The translations under genes and the position numbers were made by a program. A stretch of 64,000 nt of DNA from positions 1 through 64,000 of the forward strand of contig JAHDHQ010000006.1 of NCBI GenBank assembly GCA_020631235.1, in the 5' to 3' direction. A model generated the notes under the pieces. It was not told the origin of the DNA and ran no database searches. It saw nothing but the letters and a program-made list of their open reading frames with translations. Shown here in pieces: positions 19,901 through 26,525 of the stretch; the stretch's first letter is position 1, and every line of letters starts with the position of its first letter. The DNA is from Saprospiraceae bacterium. GTDB lineage: Bacteria; Bacteroidota; Bacteroidia; Chitinophagales; Saprospiraceae.

Positions 19901-21490
19901 ACTCTTTTTGTGTATGATGATGTCGAAGGCTGTGATGTTTCTGCTTCGGTTACCATTACAGACATATCTAATAATCCGCTAACAGAAATTATAGCAGAAC
20001 CAGGTACGGTCATTGATTGCGTGATTGATACAGTGAGTCTCAGCTTTACTAGTGAAGATAACGTAGTATATACTTGGATTGTTAATGATCAAAATACTGC
20101 CGGAGATACCATTACTATAACTGAATCCTCAGAAATTATTTTAATAGCATTAGATACCCTTACTAATTGTTCTAGCGAAGCAGTCTTGTCCATTGAAGAT
20201 CAAGAAGACTATCCGATAATACAAATTGAAGATCCTGATTCTTTTACTTGTCTGATCGATACGGTCATCATCGATGCTTCTAACTCGCAGTCTGGACAAA
20301 CCATAGTGTACCAATGGTTTGATTCAGACGGAAATGCAATTGAGGGAGCTATAAATACGACTTTAATTATAACCGAGCCTGGTGTTTATTTCTTTGAAGC
20401 TCAAGATTTAGAATTAGGTTGTTCTAATCTTGATTCTATCATTGTAGGATCAAACTTGGCTGAACCAACTTTAGACTTGGCTGATGAAGCATTTTTACCT
20501 TGTGATCAAGATGATTTAAGTTTAGATATTTCGGTTATAGGTAATTCGCCACATGAATATATTTGGTCCACCAATGATGGATCTATACTTATGGGTGAAA
20601 ATACGGATAGTCCGACAATTAACGAGTCTGGATGGTATTATGTTACAGTAACTAACACCGTCAATGGATGTAGTGCAATGGATTCTATTTTTGTTGATGT
20701 AAATGATATCCCTGACGGTTTTGATTCCAGTATTTCACAACCGCAATGTGTTGACGAAAATGATGGAAGCATTACGGTTAGTGTCTCATCTGGAGGCACC
20801 GCTCCTTTTACTTACTTCTTAAATGGCGAAGAAAATACTACAGGTATATTTAACGATCTAGGTCCTGGTGAGTATGACATTGTTGTGGTAGATGATGCGG
20901 GCTGCGAATATACTTCTAGTTTTAGTTTAGATGAACCATTACCTGTTTTAGTAAATGTGACAGAACCGATTGTGGAAGTAAACTATAATGATGGTACGAT
21001 CATAGAACTAATCACAAATGTTGATCCCGGATCTATTGACCAAATTATTTGGGATCCTCCTCTTGACTTTCCATGTGATAATTGTTTGACCATACCTATT
21101 GATAGCATTACCAATAATCAGACTTATCTGATTACCCTGATTGACGAAAACGGTTGCTCAGATACAACACTTTTACGTTTATTAGTAGACAGAGAAATCG
21201 ATATTTATATACCTAATGTTATTTCCACCAATGACAATAGTGAAAACGGTGTATTCTTTCCGCAAACTGGTTACGATGATGTAGAAGTGCTCGATATGTT
21301 TATTTACGATCGTTGGGGAGAATTAATCTATCACGCTCAAAACTTTTTCAGTAATCAAGCTGAGTTTGGATGGGATGGAACCTTTAACAATCGTGATGTA
21401 GTCTCTGGGGTGTATGTATATTATCTCCGATTCAATGTGCCTGGAGTAGGTGAACTGAAACGGGTTGGAGACGTAACAGTGATTAAATAG
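10946..21490 (+). CDS. Giant secreted repeat protein, T9SS type B (gliding-type C-terminal domain)
   Basis: 3514 residues. A signal peptide (1-25, ending VLAQ) is followed by a Cys-rich N-terminal domain (about 30-190) and a PKD-like domain. Then come HYR/Ig-like domains, including five tandem copies of a ~163-residue double module (about 636-1450). Next are three Cys-rich units with the motif DPCTIND (about 1531-1642), sixteen ~70-residue Ig-like modules ending VTVTDxNGCT (about 1726-2850), further PKD- and SprB-like modules, and a C-terminal domain with FIYDRWGELIY that matches the gliding-motility-associated (CHU_C) sorting signal. It should cross the outer membrane by T9SS and stay on the surface, probably as an adhesin or motility-related filament. 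The composition is strongly acidic, so calcium binding is plausible. No catalytic domain is seen. It stands alone, followed by a terminator-like hairpin. Confidence 0.9.
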   Translation: MIDSNVKKILFLVFFLNASFSVLAQSEPPDPCTDGSQNTCTCETSPTLCTLEDLNEYQYEMTTFDHPDDGPEPMCEGPEGDNTASHNPTWFAFIAWCTDLTIQVQYINCTDEGGIWDVCAGIQAAVYEDCSLDPSSAIACDTSVDGCDGDDTRIVDVEGMTLGETYYFLVDGCCGSACDIKITVIGDCGVTQMGEWEQEIQGPCTICEPGTATFSVTDHVGAVNYHWFVDDVSEQVEEDGLTFDYTFPSAGVYTICVDVDNEPCIDISDAPAELCKTVTVLDTEADAGNMEGGTACPGGTITYSATGYAVSDFMDQWVFVVDATGEILQADEGDSGSFTYDYCGTFSVYSYNFYNDSTFTIPVIGENFNDFETCNDCFCDLDVALLTFEDTSPPTFDSEPADITINCFDGLDPMEDLAFTDDCMGAGFAEGVEEGMADLCDGGSYTRTWTMVDSCGNSVSYTQNIEVEQVPQAEFTNIPDDENLSCADLIDGQVSVDYTNNGAGDCLIEGSVLGTTDDDIDFCGGEVTFTWTFEDDCGREITETQLVTIDPPLDIEFIDVPDDVTITCDDLPFVPVNLDYTNNDVGVCLIDGNQAPSIDGDLLICGDQITITWEVTDDCGRMFDATQMVTLEDTEEPEFIDAPSDETYDCHLDVPAMEDVEWMDNCDGAGFVSGTEDGTIDVCTGGVITRTWEYTDDCDLTVTHIQTITVNPVPDVDWTSTLPEDITVQCDESLPAIVDLDYSNSSPSTNCLEEGSVSPVEAGELIICGDQITRTWEFTPSCGPAISHVQTITLEDMDDPEFTDPPMDETYDCYLDVPDMTDLEWTDVCDGTGSVTGIESGTIDECTGGTLTRTWEYTDACDNMVGHVQTITVNPVPDVDWTSTLPEDITVQCGESLPPLENLDYSNDSPSTNCLEEGSASPSEMGELLVCGDQITRTWEHTPACGPAISHTQTITLEDVEFPVFVSPPADETFDCYLDVPAAPDLTWTDNCDGSDVVSAVEDGTIDDCTGGTLTRTWEYTDACDNTTTHVQTITVNPIPDIDWTSTLPEDITVDCGEVFDPAVNLNYSNEAVSGCLEMGVVPAVEMGELIVCGDQIIRTWDVTPACGPALSHTQTITLEDTELPVFINPPGDATYECYLDVPDAIDLEWTDNCDGTDMVSPTEDGTIDQCTGGTLTRTWEYTDACDNTATHVQTITVNPVPDADWTSSLPADITVQCGEVIDPAVELNYSNEAVSGCLEEGVIPPVEMGELLVCGDQIIRTWDVTPACGPALSHTQTITLEDTELPVFLNPPANETYNCYLDVPDAIDLTATDNCDDDQIITPTETGTIEDCIGGSITRTWEATDACGNVQTHDQIITVNPVPDITWTSSLPSDITVQCDVILDPPVDLNYSNNAESACLEEDIVSAIEEGELVVCGDQITRTWEVVPVCGATLTYIQTITLEDITPPSFVSTPDASIIISCLADLPPLEDLEYEDNCDENAFATPIETGILDPCTGGSISRTWEATDLCGNGPVVFTQVITLTAPTETACDDLDDCTINDMWVLDCEGNVCVPCTGQITGCDGVTEIVECDDDDPCTINDMQTVACDGSICVPCMGELTDCDNGITFNVVCDDDDPCTINDIEVVDCQDNVCIPCIGEPNPTPDPDILPPDPVCLGENGIITVVGCTGGNVIWYDDPDGTNLVNVGNTFLVTGLTDDATFYVECDLNGCVSNLVSVTIEVNVPITTTITGDDLICDGEVAVLDAGEGFIDYDWVGGGSQIHFVTETGTYVVTVTDINGCTSTADFEVTVVPNPEVDILGSTTFCTDGSTVLSVDDLFDSYAWDPNGESSTSITVNTPGTYTITVTDEFGCTGTSSVEVIESTELNPVIVGGPGFCSDDDLSLSAGEGFADYMWAPNGETSFEINVSEAGTYSVTVEDINGCTGTSSIDVFVFDSPTAVINGPNILCPGDEILLDGFGPGLVAWSWSSGNIGPAIFVDEAGEYTVTATDENGCTATTSVMVEAHDAPEPMIEGDPTFCQGGSTILNVTEVFSTYEWSINGESDMSIEVDESTTLSVTVTDENGCTGSSSIFVTVDPPSTVLIGGSTSFCTNSSTLLDAGEWESQVWLPTNETTQTIEVSTEGEYTLVVTDENGCTASSVVQVTEETELSPIISGDLSGCTNSLVNLFVSGNFDTYEWSTGEMTSNVTVAVGSSYSVTVTDNSGCSGNSQVDIIALEAEQVEINGETAFCQGLAGELTASDGFDTYEWSNSVNNQSITIADAGTYSVTATDVNGCTSESSIMVELIDQASPNIVGDTDICLGETLMLESDAEYTMYEWSTGETTAGIEISTGGSYSLTVTDGNGCTGSSAVIVDQFSLPTVAILGSSSFCTNGFTTLSLNNDFVNIMWGPNGETSNEIQVNQEGAFTVTVTDENGCTASSSIDVTEEESLSPSIDGPDFICAGGTAILDAGVFTSFEWSTGETESSIEVGSPGTYAVTVYDQSGCSGNTSIEIEEITAEEVNIGGDPYICSGTNTELTAEGNFVAYNWSNGFNTQSIIVNLEGDYTVTVTDNNGCTSSTSINIGTVDNPDPNISGNPFLCPGESGTFGLDQNYVAYEWSTGETTETIDIDVIGLYNVTVTDINGCTASTSIDIFNHPPFSLTIGGSTAYCPMGFTILDGSGDDYVAWEWSTGETSPAIQVNTEDSFSLTVTDVNGCTASSSVDVSEEDSLMPVILGDLLICQGQSTILDGGSAFASWEWSTGESTQTIEVSDAGVYSITVSDGVACTGEGEVELVVIEPTVPEITGPAFICSGGESTLTAETGFFSYEWSTGEFSSIITVNEGGIYSLTVTDTEGCEGVNTFELDVQDVPDVFIEDIDCAEDKLTYDVYFQTNADQILLTDYSVDDLGMGDYLIAEVDTSDNLIITFINNETLCDTTIVINAPNCGCQVLADPGVDQIIDCDVTSAILGGENTSEGTNVSYAWFDEDGNLVSNDPMFITEEGGVYTLFVYDDVEGCDVSASVTITDISNNPLTEIIAEPGTVIDCVIDTVSLSFTSEDNVVYTWIVNDQNTAGDTITITESSEIILIALDTLTNCSSEAVLSIEDQEDYPIIQIEDPDSFTCLIDTVIIDASNSQSGQTIVYQWFDSDGNAIEGAINTTLIITEPGVYFFEAQDLELGCSNLDSIIVGSNLAEPTLDLADEAFLPCDQDDLSLDISVIGNSPHEYIWSTNDGSILMGENTDSPTINESGWYYVTVTNTVNGCSAMDSIFVDVNDIPDGFDSSISQPQCVDENDGSITVSVSSGGTAPFTYFLNGEENTTGIFNDLGPGEYDIVVVDDAGCEYTSSFSLDEPLPVLVNVTEPIVEVNYNDGTIIELITNVDPGSIDQIIWDPPLDFPCDNCLTIPIDSITNNQTYLITLIDENGCSDTTLLRLLVDREIDIYIPNVISTNDNSENGVFFPQTGYDDVEVLDMFIYDRWGELIYHAQNFFSNQAEFGWDGTFNNRDVVSGVYVYYLRFNVPGVGELKRVGDVTVIK
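12851..15525 (+). repeat. Tandem ~488-bp coding repeat, five full copies plus a partial
   Basis: Anchoring on the TSxLPxDITVxC segment, copies start at 13101, 13590, 14079, 14565 and 15051, that is, periods of 489, 489, 486 and 486 bp. Each unit encodes two related half-domains, one with DETYDCYLDVP and TRTWEYTDACD, the other with LEEG and CGDQITRTWE. The first half of a sixth copy follows at about 15290. Long stretches are nearly identical at DNA level, which points to recent duplication. Confidence 0.85.
15538..15870 (+). repeat. Three Cys-rich ~40-residue repeats in the giant protein
   Basis: Three units share CDDxDxCTIND, then a variable stretch, then CxxxxCxPC. The six spaced cysteines suggest small disulphide-bonded knots. 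They join the double-module array to the Ig-like array. Confidence 0.75.
16120..19495 (+). repeat. Sixteen Ig-like modules arranged as four blocks of four
   Basis: Modules of about 210 bp begin near 16120 and repeat sixteen times. Every fourth module is most alike. Modules 2, 6, 10 and 14 begin with ILGSTTFC, IGGSTSFC, ILGSSSFC and IGGSTAYC and end with STEL, ETEL, EESL and EDSL before the next module. Modules 7 and 11 share SGCSGN; modules 8 and 12 share an N-QSI pattern. The block length is about 840-855 bp. Confidence 0.75.
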
Positions 21491-21501
21491 ATGATCTTAA
21501 A

Positions 21502-21541
21502 CCTACTCAGGTATTTGTTTTATTGCAGCTACCTGAGTAGG
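21502..21541 (+). terminator. Terminator-like hairpin between convergent genes
   Basis: A perfect 12-bp inverted repeat (CCTACTCAGGTA at 21502-21513, its complement at 21530-21541) with a 16-nt loop. It lies 11 bp after the giant gene stop, and its left arm contains the stop codon of the convergent O-antigen ligase-like gene. The T tract is poor, so it may also act as a 3' stabiliser. Confidence 0.55.
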
Positions 21542-22963
21542 CTTTCTTAAATAATACCAAGTAATGATGGATAAATTTAAAAAGTAGAAAGGTCCTGCTT
21601 TATCTGCTTCTATCAAATCATTAATCAAAATGATCGCGTCTATAATAACTAAAGATAAAATAGCCGCCATTAGTAATGTTTTATCTGCAGGATTAACAAG
21701 TGATCTGTACACTTGAGCTCCAAGTACCAAAGGAATGATTGTTAACAGCAAGAATATTAAAAATCCGAACACGCCTTGTTCCACAAAAACCATTAGGTAA
21801 TAATTATGTACCCCAGATTTTTCAGGGTTATCACTAACATATGTCTGAAACTTGATTACTGTGTGTGATTTATATTGATCATAAAAACAACCTGGTCCAT
21901 AGCCTAACCAAGGTTTCTCATTGACCATATGCACTCCCGCTACCCAACGATATAATCGTTCCATAGTCGATATATCTTCCATCTTATAGGTAGCTTCCAC
22001 TATGTTTTCAAAATTATCATGAGCCACTGTCTTTTCATAATCAGGTGCAAACTCCAGATAGTTGTTTTCTTGAACCATAAATGTCATGAGTGCTACACCT
22101 ATACCTAAACTTAACAAAATGCCAGGTACAAGCAACTTCCAACGGATTACATAAAAAACTCCAACCGCCATAAATATGGACACAAAAGCCGCTCTGGTAT
22201 AGGATAAATAACTGGCTACTAAAAAATATAATATAATCGGAACTATGAATGTCCTGAAAAGGCCCTTTTCGCTTTTATATAAACTCCAAAAATACGGCAT
22301 ACACAATGCAATCATCGCTGCATAATTTACATGATTCCTAAAAATAGGTCTCACCGCCTTATTGATAGTATCAAAACTAAATGATCGTTGAGCATGTCTT
22401 AGCATCACATAGCTAATAGCTATGAACATAGCAACAGCTAAATATTTAAAAATTTTTCTAAAGTCTGAAGAGTCTTTTATAAGCACTAAGGGTAAAAAAT
22501 AGAAGGGTACTATATACCAAGTCTTCGCTAATAAAAACTTGATTGAAATAAGGCTATCAGTAGAAAAAACAGCGCTAAATGCTATCCAAGATAAATGTAC
22601 TATCAGCAAAAATGCAACAGGATTCTTAAAGATTTCAGCTTTGACCTGTTTAATGTCTTTTAATAAAAACAAGACAAAAATACCCAGCAAACTTAGCATA
22701 ATAGGCTCAGAAGGTAAATCTGTACCCAAACCACCAGGAAGCTCTATTTCAGTGGAAAAAGGAAGTAAGAAAAAAAACAAAACCAAAATTGAAAATGGTC
22801 TCTGAATACACTGATAAGCATACATTAAACCAAATGACACACCTGCTAATGGTAAAAAATCAATGGCTACCCCTAACAAAATAGAAGCAATGCTTAAAGC
22901 CATGAATCCGTAAAAAACCCATAGCTTCTGTTTGATATCAAGCCTAGCTATACCAGTAGCCAT
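21503..22963 (-). CDS. O-antigen ligase / Wzy-type polysaccharide polymerase
   Basis: 486 residues, about 12 membrane helices, with one large periplasmic loop near residues 290-410 that holds the Wzy_C-type motif WLGYGPGCFYDQY. Such proteins polymerise or transfer lipid-linked glycans in the periplasm. The ATG at 22963 lies one base after the stop of the Wzz-like gene; an in-frame ATG 21 bases upstream, which would overlap that gene, cannot be excluded. It is the last gene of a Wzx-Wzz-Wzy run. Polymerase and ligase cannot be told apart by sequence alone. Confidence 0.82.
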   Translation of the reverse strand: MATGIARLDIKQKLWVFYGFMALSIASILLGVAIDFLPLAGVSFGLMYAYQCIQRPFSILVLFFFLLPFSTEIELPGGLGTDLPSEPIMLSLLGIFVLFLLKDIKQVKAEIFKNPVAFLLIVHLSWIAFSAVFSTDSLISIKFLLAKTWYIVPFYFLPLVLIKDSSDFRKIFKYLAVAMFIAISYVMLRHAQRSFSFDTINKAVRPIFRNHVNYAAMIALCMPYFWSLYKSEKGLFRTFIVPIILYFLVASYLSYTRAAFVSIFMAVGVFYVIRWKLLVPGILLSLGIGVALMTFMVQENNYLEFAPDYEKTVAHDNFENIVEATYKMEDISTMERLYRWVAGVHMVNEKPWLGYGPGCFYDQYKSHTVIKFQTYVSDNPEKSGVHNYYLMVFVEQGVFGFLIFLLLTIIPLVLGAQVYRSLVNPADKTLLMAAILSLVIIDAIILINDLIEADKAGPFYFLNLSIITWYYLRKPTQVAAIKQIPE

Positions 22964-22964
22964 T

Positions 22965-24041
22965 TTATGCCTCTTGATGACCAAATTGGTGCAATAATAA
23001 AACCGTAGCGCTAGAAAGCAGAAATACTAACATGCCTACTCCTAAGACTATAATCGAGCGTTTGGGTCTGGATTTGTATACCGGAACCGTTCCTTCCTCT
23101 ACTAAATGTAAAGAGTTAAAAGGTGCGCCATATGCCGTTTCTAAAGATTTTAATCGTTGTTTATCTATTGCAAATTGCTCAGTAAACGTTTTTTGCTCTT
23201 TTTCCAAGTTAAAAACAGGGATGTAGCCTTCATTAAACAAATCCATTTTTGCTTTTAAATTGTCAAACTGCCGCTTATAACCTTTAGACAGAGACATATA
23301 CTTTTGTAAAGTATCAGGATGTCCGCCCGTTGCCTTAACTTGTGTATAAATAGCTTGACTGTTTAAGTACTTTGATTCGATAGACGGTAATAGTTCTGCA
23401 TAAGCTGAAGACTGGTTTAATAAATTGTATATCCCATATTTAGCGCGCAAAAAAGCAAGAGTATCTGACAGTTTATTAAGCTCTTTATCTTTTTCAATGA
23501 TATTTTGCTTGTAACTTTCTAGCAAGGATTTTTGACTAGATTTTACCATCTTTTGGCCGATCTCGTTTACTTTATTTCTTGCCGCATTAACCATTTCTGT
23601 AGCAAAAGCTGGATCTTGATCTTCTACTGCAAGTTCTACAGCATCATACTTTGTTTTAGTAACTGTATATAGTTTGTTAATCTTGAGGTTTAACCTATGA
23701 CGAGCATTTTTGCTCTCTTTGTCGATATCATAATGTTCGAAAAGATTAAATTTTTCAATTAGAAAATTGACAACCTCTCCAGATTTTGATATCGACATCA
23801 TACGGTTTAAGTCTTCACTCTCTCCGTAGTACAACATTTTATGATCACTTTCTCCTATAGAAGAAGGCTTGGCTAAATCCGTGTGGGCTGCATAAAATAT
23901 GGTGCTGGAGCGGTAATAGTTTTTGAGTAATAAGGATAAGCCTGCCGCTAAGACCATAGCAACTATTGTTGTAGCAATGATACGTTTGCGCCAGTCCCAT
24001 AAGACCTTAATGATGTCTAATAAGTTTTCTCGTTGGTTCAT
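22965..24041 (-). CDS. Wzz-like chain-length / polysaccharide co-polymerase protein
   Basis: 358 residues with an N-terminal membrane helix (about 20-40), a long, largely helical and charged periplasmic part (about 130-290, coiled-coil-like) and a C-terminal helix (about 326-348). This is the Wzz topology without the cytoplasmic tyrosine kinase domain of Wzc. It should set glycan chain length for the neighbouring Wzy. It sits between the flippase gene (26 bp upstream) and the Wzy gene (1 bp downstream). Confidence 0.82.
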   Translation of the reverse strand: MNQRENLLDIIKVLWDWRKRIIATTIVAMVLAAGLSLLLKNYYRSSTIFYAAHTDLAKPSSIGESDHKMLYYGESEDLNRMMSISKSGEVVNFLIEKFNLFEHYDIDKESKNARHRLNLKINKLYTVTKTKYDAVELAVEDQDPAFATEMVNAARNKVNEIGQKMVKSSQKSLLESYKQNIIEKDKELNKLSDTLAFLRAKYGIYNLLNQSSAYAELLPSIESKYLNSQAIYTQVKATGGHPDTLQKYMSLSKGYKRQFDNLKAKMDLFNEGYIPVFNLEKEQKTFTEQFAIDKQRLKSLETAYGAPFNSLHLVEEGTVPVYKSRPKRSIIVLGVGMLVFLLSSATVLLLHQFGHQEA

Positions 24042-24067
24042 TGGTCGATCATTTAATGAAATGACTC

Positions 24068-25537
24068 TTATTGCTTTTTTACAAGTTCCGTTATTGTTTT
24101 AAGCTTCACCTGTCCAATAATGAATGGAATAATACCACTAATTATTGCAGAAATACTAAAAATATATAGCCAATTAAGTGCCAAATATCTCTTGAGTAAA
24201 AATACTACTCCCACGATGAAGGCTCCTAAAACAATCGCCCTAATGACTTTTATGCCGTTAAATCGTAAATCAAACAATGTATAAGCTAATATGATCTGAC
24301 TTAAAACGACAAAAAACTGTGTCACAAATGTAGCCATTGCTGCTCCTTCTGCATGATGTTTAGGGATCAATAAGAAGTTTAGGCTCCAGTTAATGGCTAT
24401 CCCAATCATAAAAATAAAATTGAATTTTTTTAATGATTGCCCAGCTGTAATGAGCGTCCCATATATATAACTAACACAAATAAAAAAGAAACTAGCCATC
24501 AACCAAGCAAACGATCTGTCATACATAACATTTGCATCCAGGTAAATAAATGACATTAGCTCAGATCTAAATAAAATACCGAGTATAGAAATAAGCATAG
24601 CTATACTTATCATTAGGTCCAATGCTGTTTCTACTAAGGAGTTTACTGATTCTCTTCTAGATATTAAATGAGAAAACATTGGTAACAATAAGGCTGCAAA
24701 TAAATAACCCAGCATATTAAACGCCTCATAAATCCTATATCCAGATGCATACACTCCAGCACTATAGCTTTCGTCGTCCACTAATCGCTCCAACATAAAT
24801 GCATCCATTCGAGTGTATAAACTCATAAATAAGAAAACAAGTGCAAAGGGAAAGCTCTTACTAAGCAGCACTTTAAAGTGGGACCAAGAAAATGCTACAG
24901 AAACTAAAGAGTAACGAACAGACAAGACTGTAAAACTAGCTATGCAAGCTATACTAACCGATAAAAAATAAGCAAAGACAAAAGACTGAATACTGATCTG
25001 TTCGTCGTGGAAATACAATAAATAACCTACCAAAAAAATCATGATAAGCTTATCTAAAGCTGAAAATAAACTTTCTATCACAAAGTCACCGAACATCGAA
25101 AAATGACTTCTCGCATACAAAAACAATGAGTTCATTATCTGGATACCTATTACCCATGGCAATAAGTCTAAAAACCGAGATTCCTCGTAAATAATCAGAC
25201 ACACGGTCAGAACTATAACTGAAAAAAGTATACTTAAAAGCAGTTTTGACCCCAATCTATATTTAAAAACTGATCGTATCTTTTCATTCTGTCCAGACAA
25301 CTCACTCGTATTAAAGTTTTGAATGCCTGCATCTAGAAAAAATTGGAACAAAAAAACAAAAGCAAACAAAGAAAAGAAGTCCCCATATGCGTTTGGACCT
25401 AATTGGTTTTGCACCTGAATATCTATACCAACAATATAAATAGGCTTTATGATCAAGTTTATTCCGATCAATAAAATGATATTTTTTAAAAATTGAGTCT
25501 TCAGATGCTTAGATTTGATTTTCGACAAAAATAACAT
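24068..25537 (-). CDS. Wzx-type polysaccharide flippase
   Basis: 489 residues, about 14 membrane helices, of the MATE/MVF superfamily that flips lipid-linked oligosaccharides to the periplasm. The N-terminal region LGPNAYGDFFSLFAFVFL is typical of the family. The chosen ATG at 25537 overlaps the ATG of the divergent exonuclease gene by two bases. An upstream in-frame start at 25552 would overlap it further. First gene of the Wzx-Wzz-Wzy run. Its promoter must therefore lie inside the exonuclease coding sequence. Confidence 0.85.
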   Translation of the reverse strand: MLFLSKIKSKHLKTQFLKNIILLIGINLIIKPIYIVGIDIQVQNQLGPNAYGDFFSLFAFVFLFQFFLDAGIQNFNTSELSGQNEKIRSVFKYRLGSKLLLSILFSVIVLTVCLIIYEESRFLDLLPWVIGIQIMNSLFLYARSHFSMFGDFVIESLFSALDKLIMIFLVGYLLYFHDEQISIQSFVFAYFLSVSIACIASFTVLSVRYSLVSVAFSWSHFKVLLSKSFPFALVFLFMSLYTRMDAFMLERLVDDESYSAGVYASGYRIYEAFNMLGYLFAALLLPMFSHLISRRESVNSLVETALDLMISIAMLISILGILFRSELMSFIYLDANVMYDRSFAWLMASFFFICVSYIYGTLITAGQSLKKFNFIFMIGIAINWSLNFLLIPKHHAEGAAMATFVTQFFVVLSQIILAYTLFDLRFNGIKVIRAIVLGAFIVGVVFLLKRYLALNWLYIFSISAIISGIIPFIIGQVKLKTITELVKKQ

Positions 25538-26525
25538 GGAATTATTAAGCAATACTAAAAACGGTCTTTATTGCGAAGTGGCAGATGTATATATCGATCC
25601 CTGGAGGAAGGTTGACAAAGCACTCATAACACATGGACATTCTGATCATGCTAGACCAGGTCATAAGCATTACATGTGCCATGTTAATTGTGTGCCAATC
25701 CTTAAACTCAGAATAGGAAAAAAAATAAATGTACGTGGGTTTAACTTTGGAGAAAGTATTCATATTAATGAAGTGCGTTTCTCCTTTCATCCAGCTGGAC
25801 ATGTTATTGGTTCCGCCCAAATTCGCGTGGAATATAAAGGTGAAGTATGGGTCGTAACAGGAGACTATAAATTAGAAAACGACCAAGTTTGTACTCCCTT
25901 CGAATCCATTAAATGCCATACTTTAATTACAGAGTCTACCTTTGGTTTGCCGATTTATAAGTGGGCCACTCAAGACACCATTATCCAGCAAATCAACCAA
26001 TGGTGGGCCCAAAATAAAGCAGATCATAAAATCAGTGTTATATATGCCTATTCTTTAGGTAAGGCTCAGCGCATTCTTAAGCATTTATCTCATGATATAG
26101 GGAATATCTATGCAGATAATAGCATTTATAACACAAACAATGCGTTAATTCAGCATGGATTATATAAACGCGCTTGTCAAACATTAAATCCAGAATCAAA
26201 AGATCTTGATGGCGCTTTAGTTTTGAGTCCACAATCCTCATCGGCATTAAACAATATAAGTAAGCACCATCCAATGAGTACAGCCATGGCTTCCGGATGG
26301 ATGGCCACTAGAAATAAAAGACGTAATCGATTAATCGATAAAGGATTTGTCTTATCCGATCATGCTGATTGGGATGGTTTATTAGAGGCCGTTCGCTCTT
26401 CTGAAGCAGAAAGAGTAATCGTTACTCATGGTTATCAAAGCGCATTTGCCCGATATTTATCGGAGCTTGGACTTAGGGCAGAAACTTATGATACTGCTTT
26501 TAAAGGAGAACCAAGTCTGTCATGA
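25536..26525 (+). CDS. DNA ligase-associated exonuclease (metallo-beta-lactamase / beta-CASP type)
   Basis: 329 residues. This family occurs next to ATP-dependent DNA ligases in bacterial DNA-repair clusters. The metal motif is complete: THGHSDH (H33, H35, D37, H38), HPAGH (H89), GDYK (D110), SDHADW, and VTHGYQS near the C terminus. The family signatures YIDPW and TESTFGLPIYKW are also present. The ATG at 25536 is preferred over an in-frame TTG seven codons upstream, since family members start just before the GLYC segment. It shares an ATGA overlap with the downstream ligase homologue. By sequence it looks active, unlike its partner. The helicase and phosphoesterase that often accompany the pair are not in this window. 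Confidence 0.9.
   Translation: MELLSNTKNGLYCEVADVYIDPWRKVDKALITHGHSDHARPGHKHYMCHVNCVPILKLRIGKKINVRGFNFGESIHINEVRFSFHPAGHVIGSAQIRVEYKGEVWVVTGDYKLENDQVCTPFESIKCHTLITESTFGLPIYKWATQDTIIQQINQWWAQNKADHKISVIYAYSLGKAQRILKHLSHDIGNIYADNSIYNTNNALIQHGLYKRACQTLNPESKDLDGALVLSPQSSSALNNISKHHPMSTAMASGWMATRNKRRNRLIDKGFVLSDHADWDGLLEAVRSSEAERVIVTHGYQSAFARYLSELGLRAETYDTAFKGEPSLS

Noticed and set aside
25511-25527. Possible seventh 17-bp operator before the exonuclease gene
   Set aside because: The right half TCGACA is exact, but the left half AGATTT matches only two of six positions, so it is a half-site that chance could give in AT-rich DNA.
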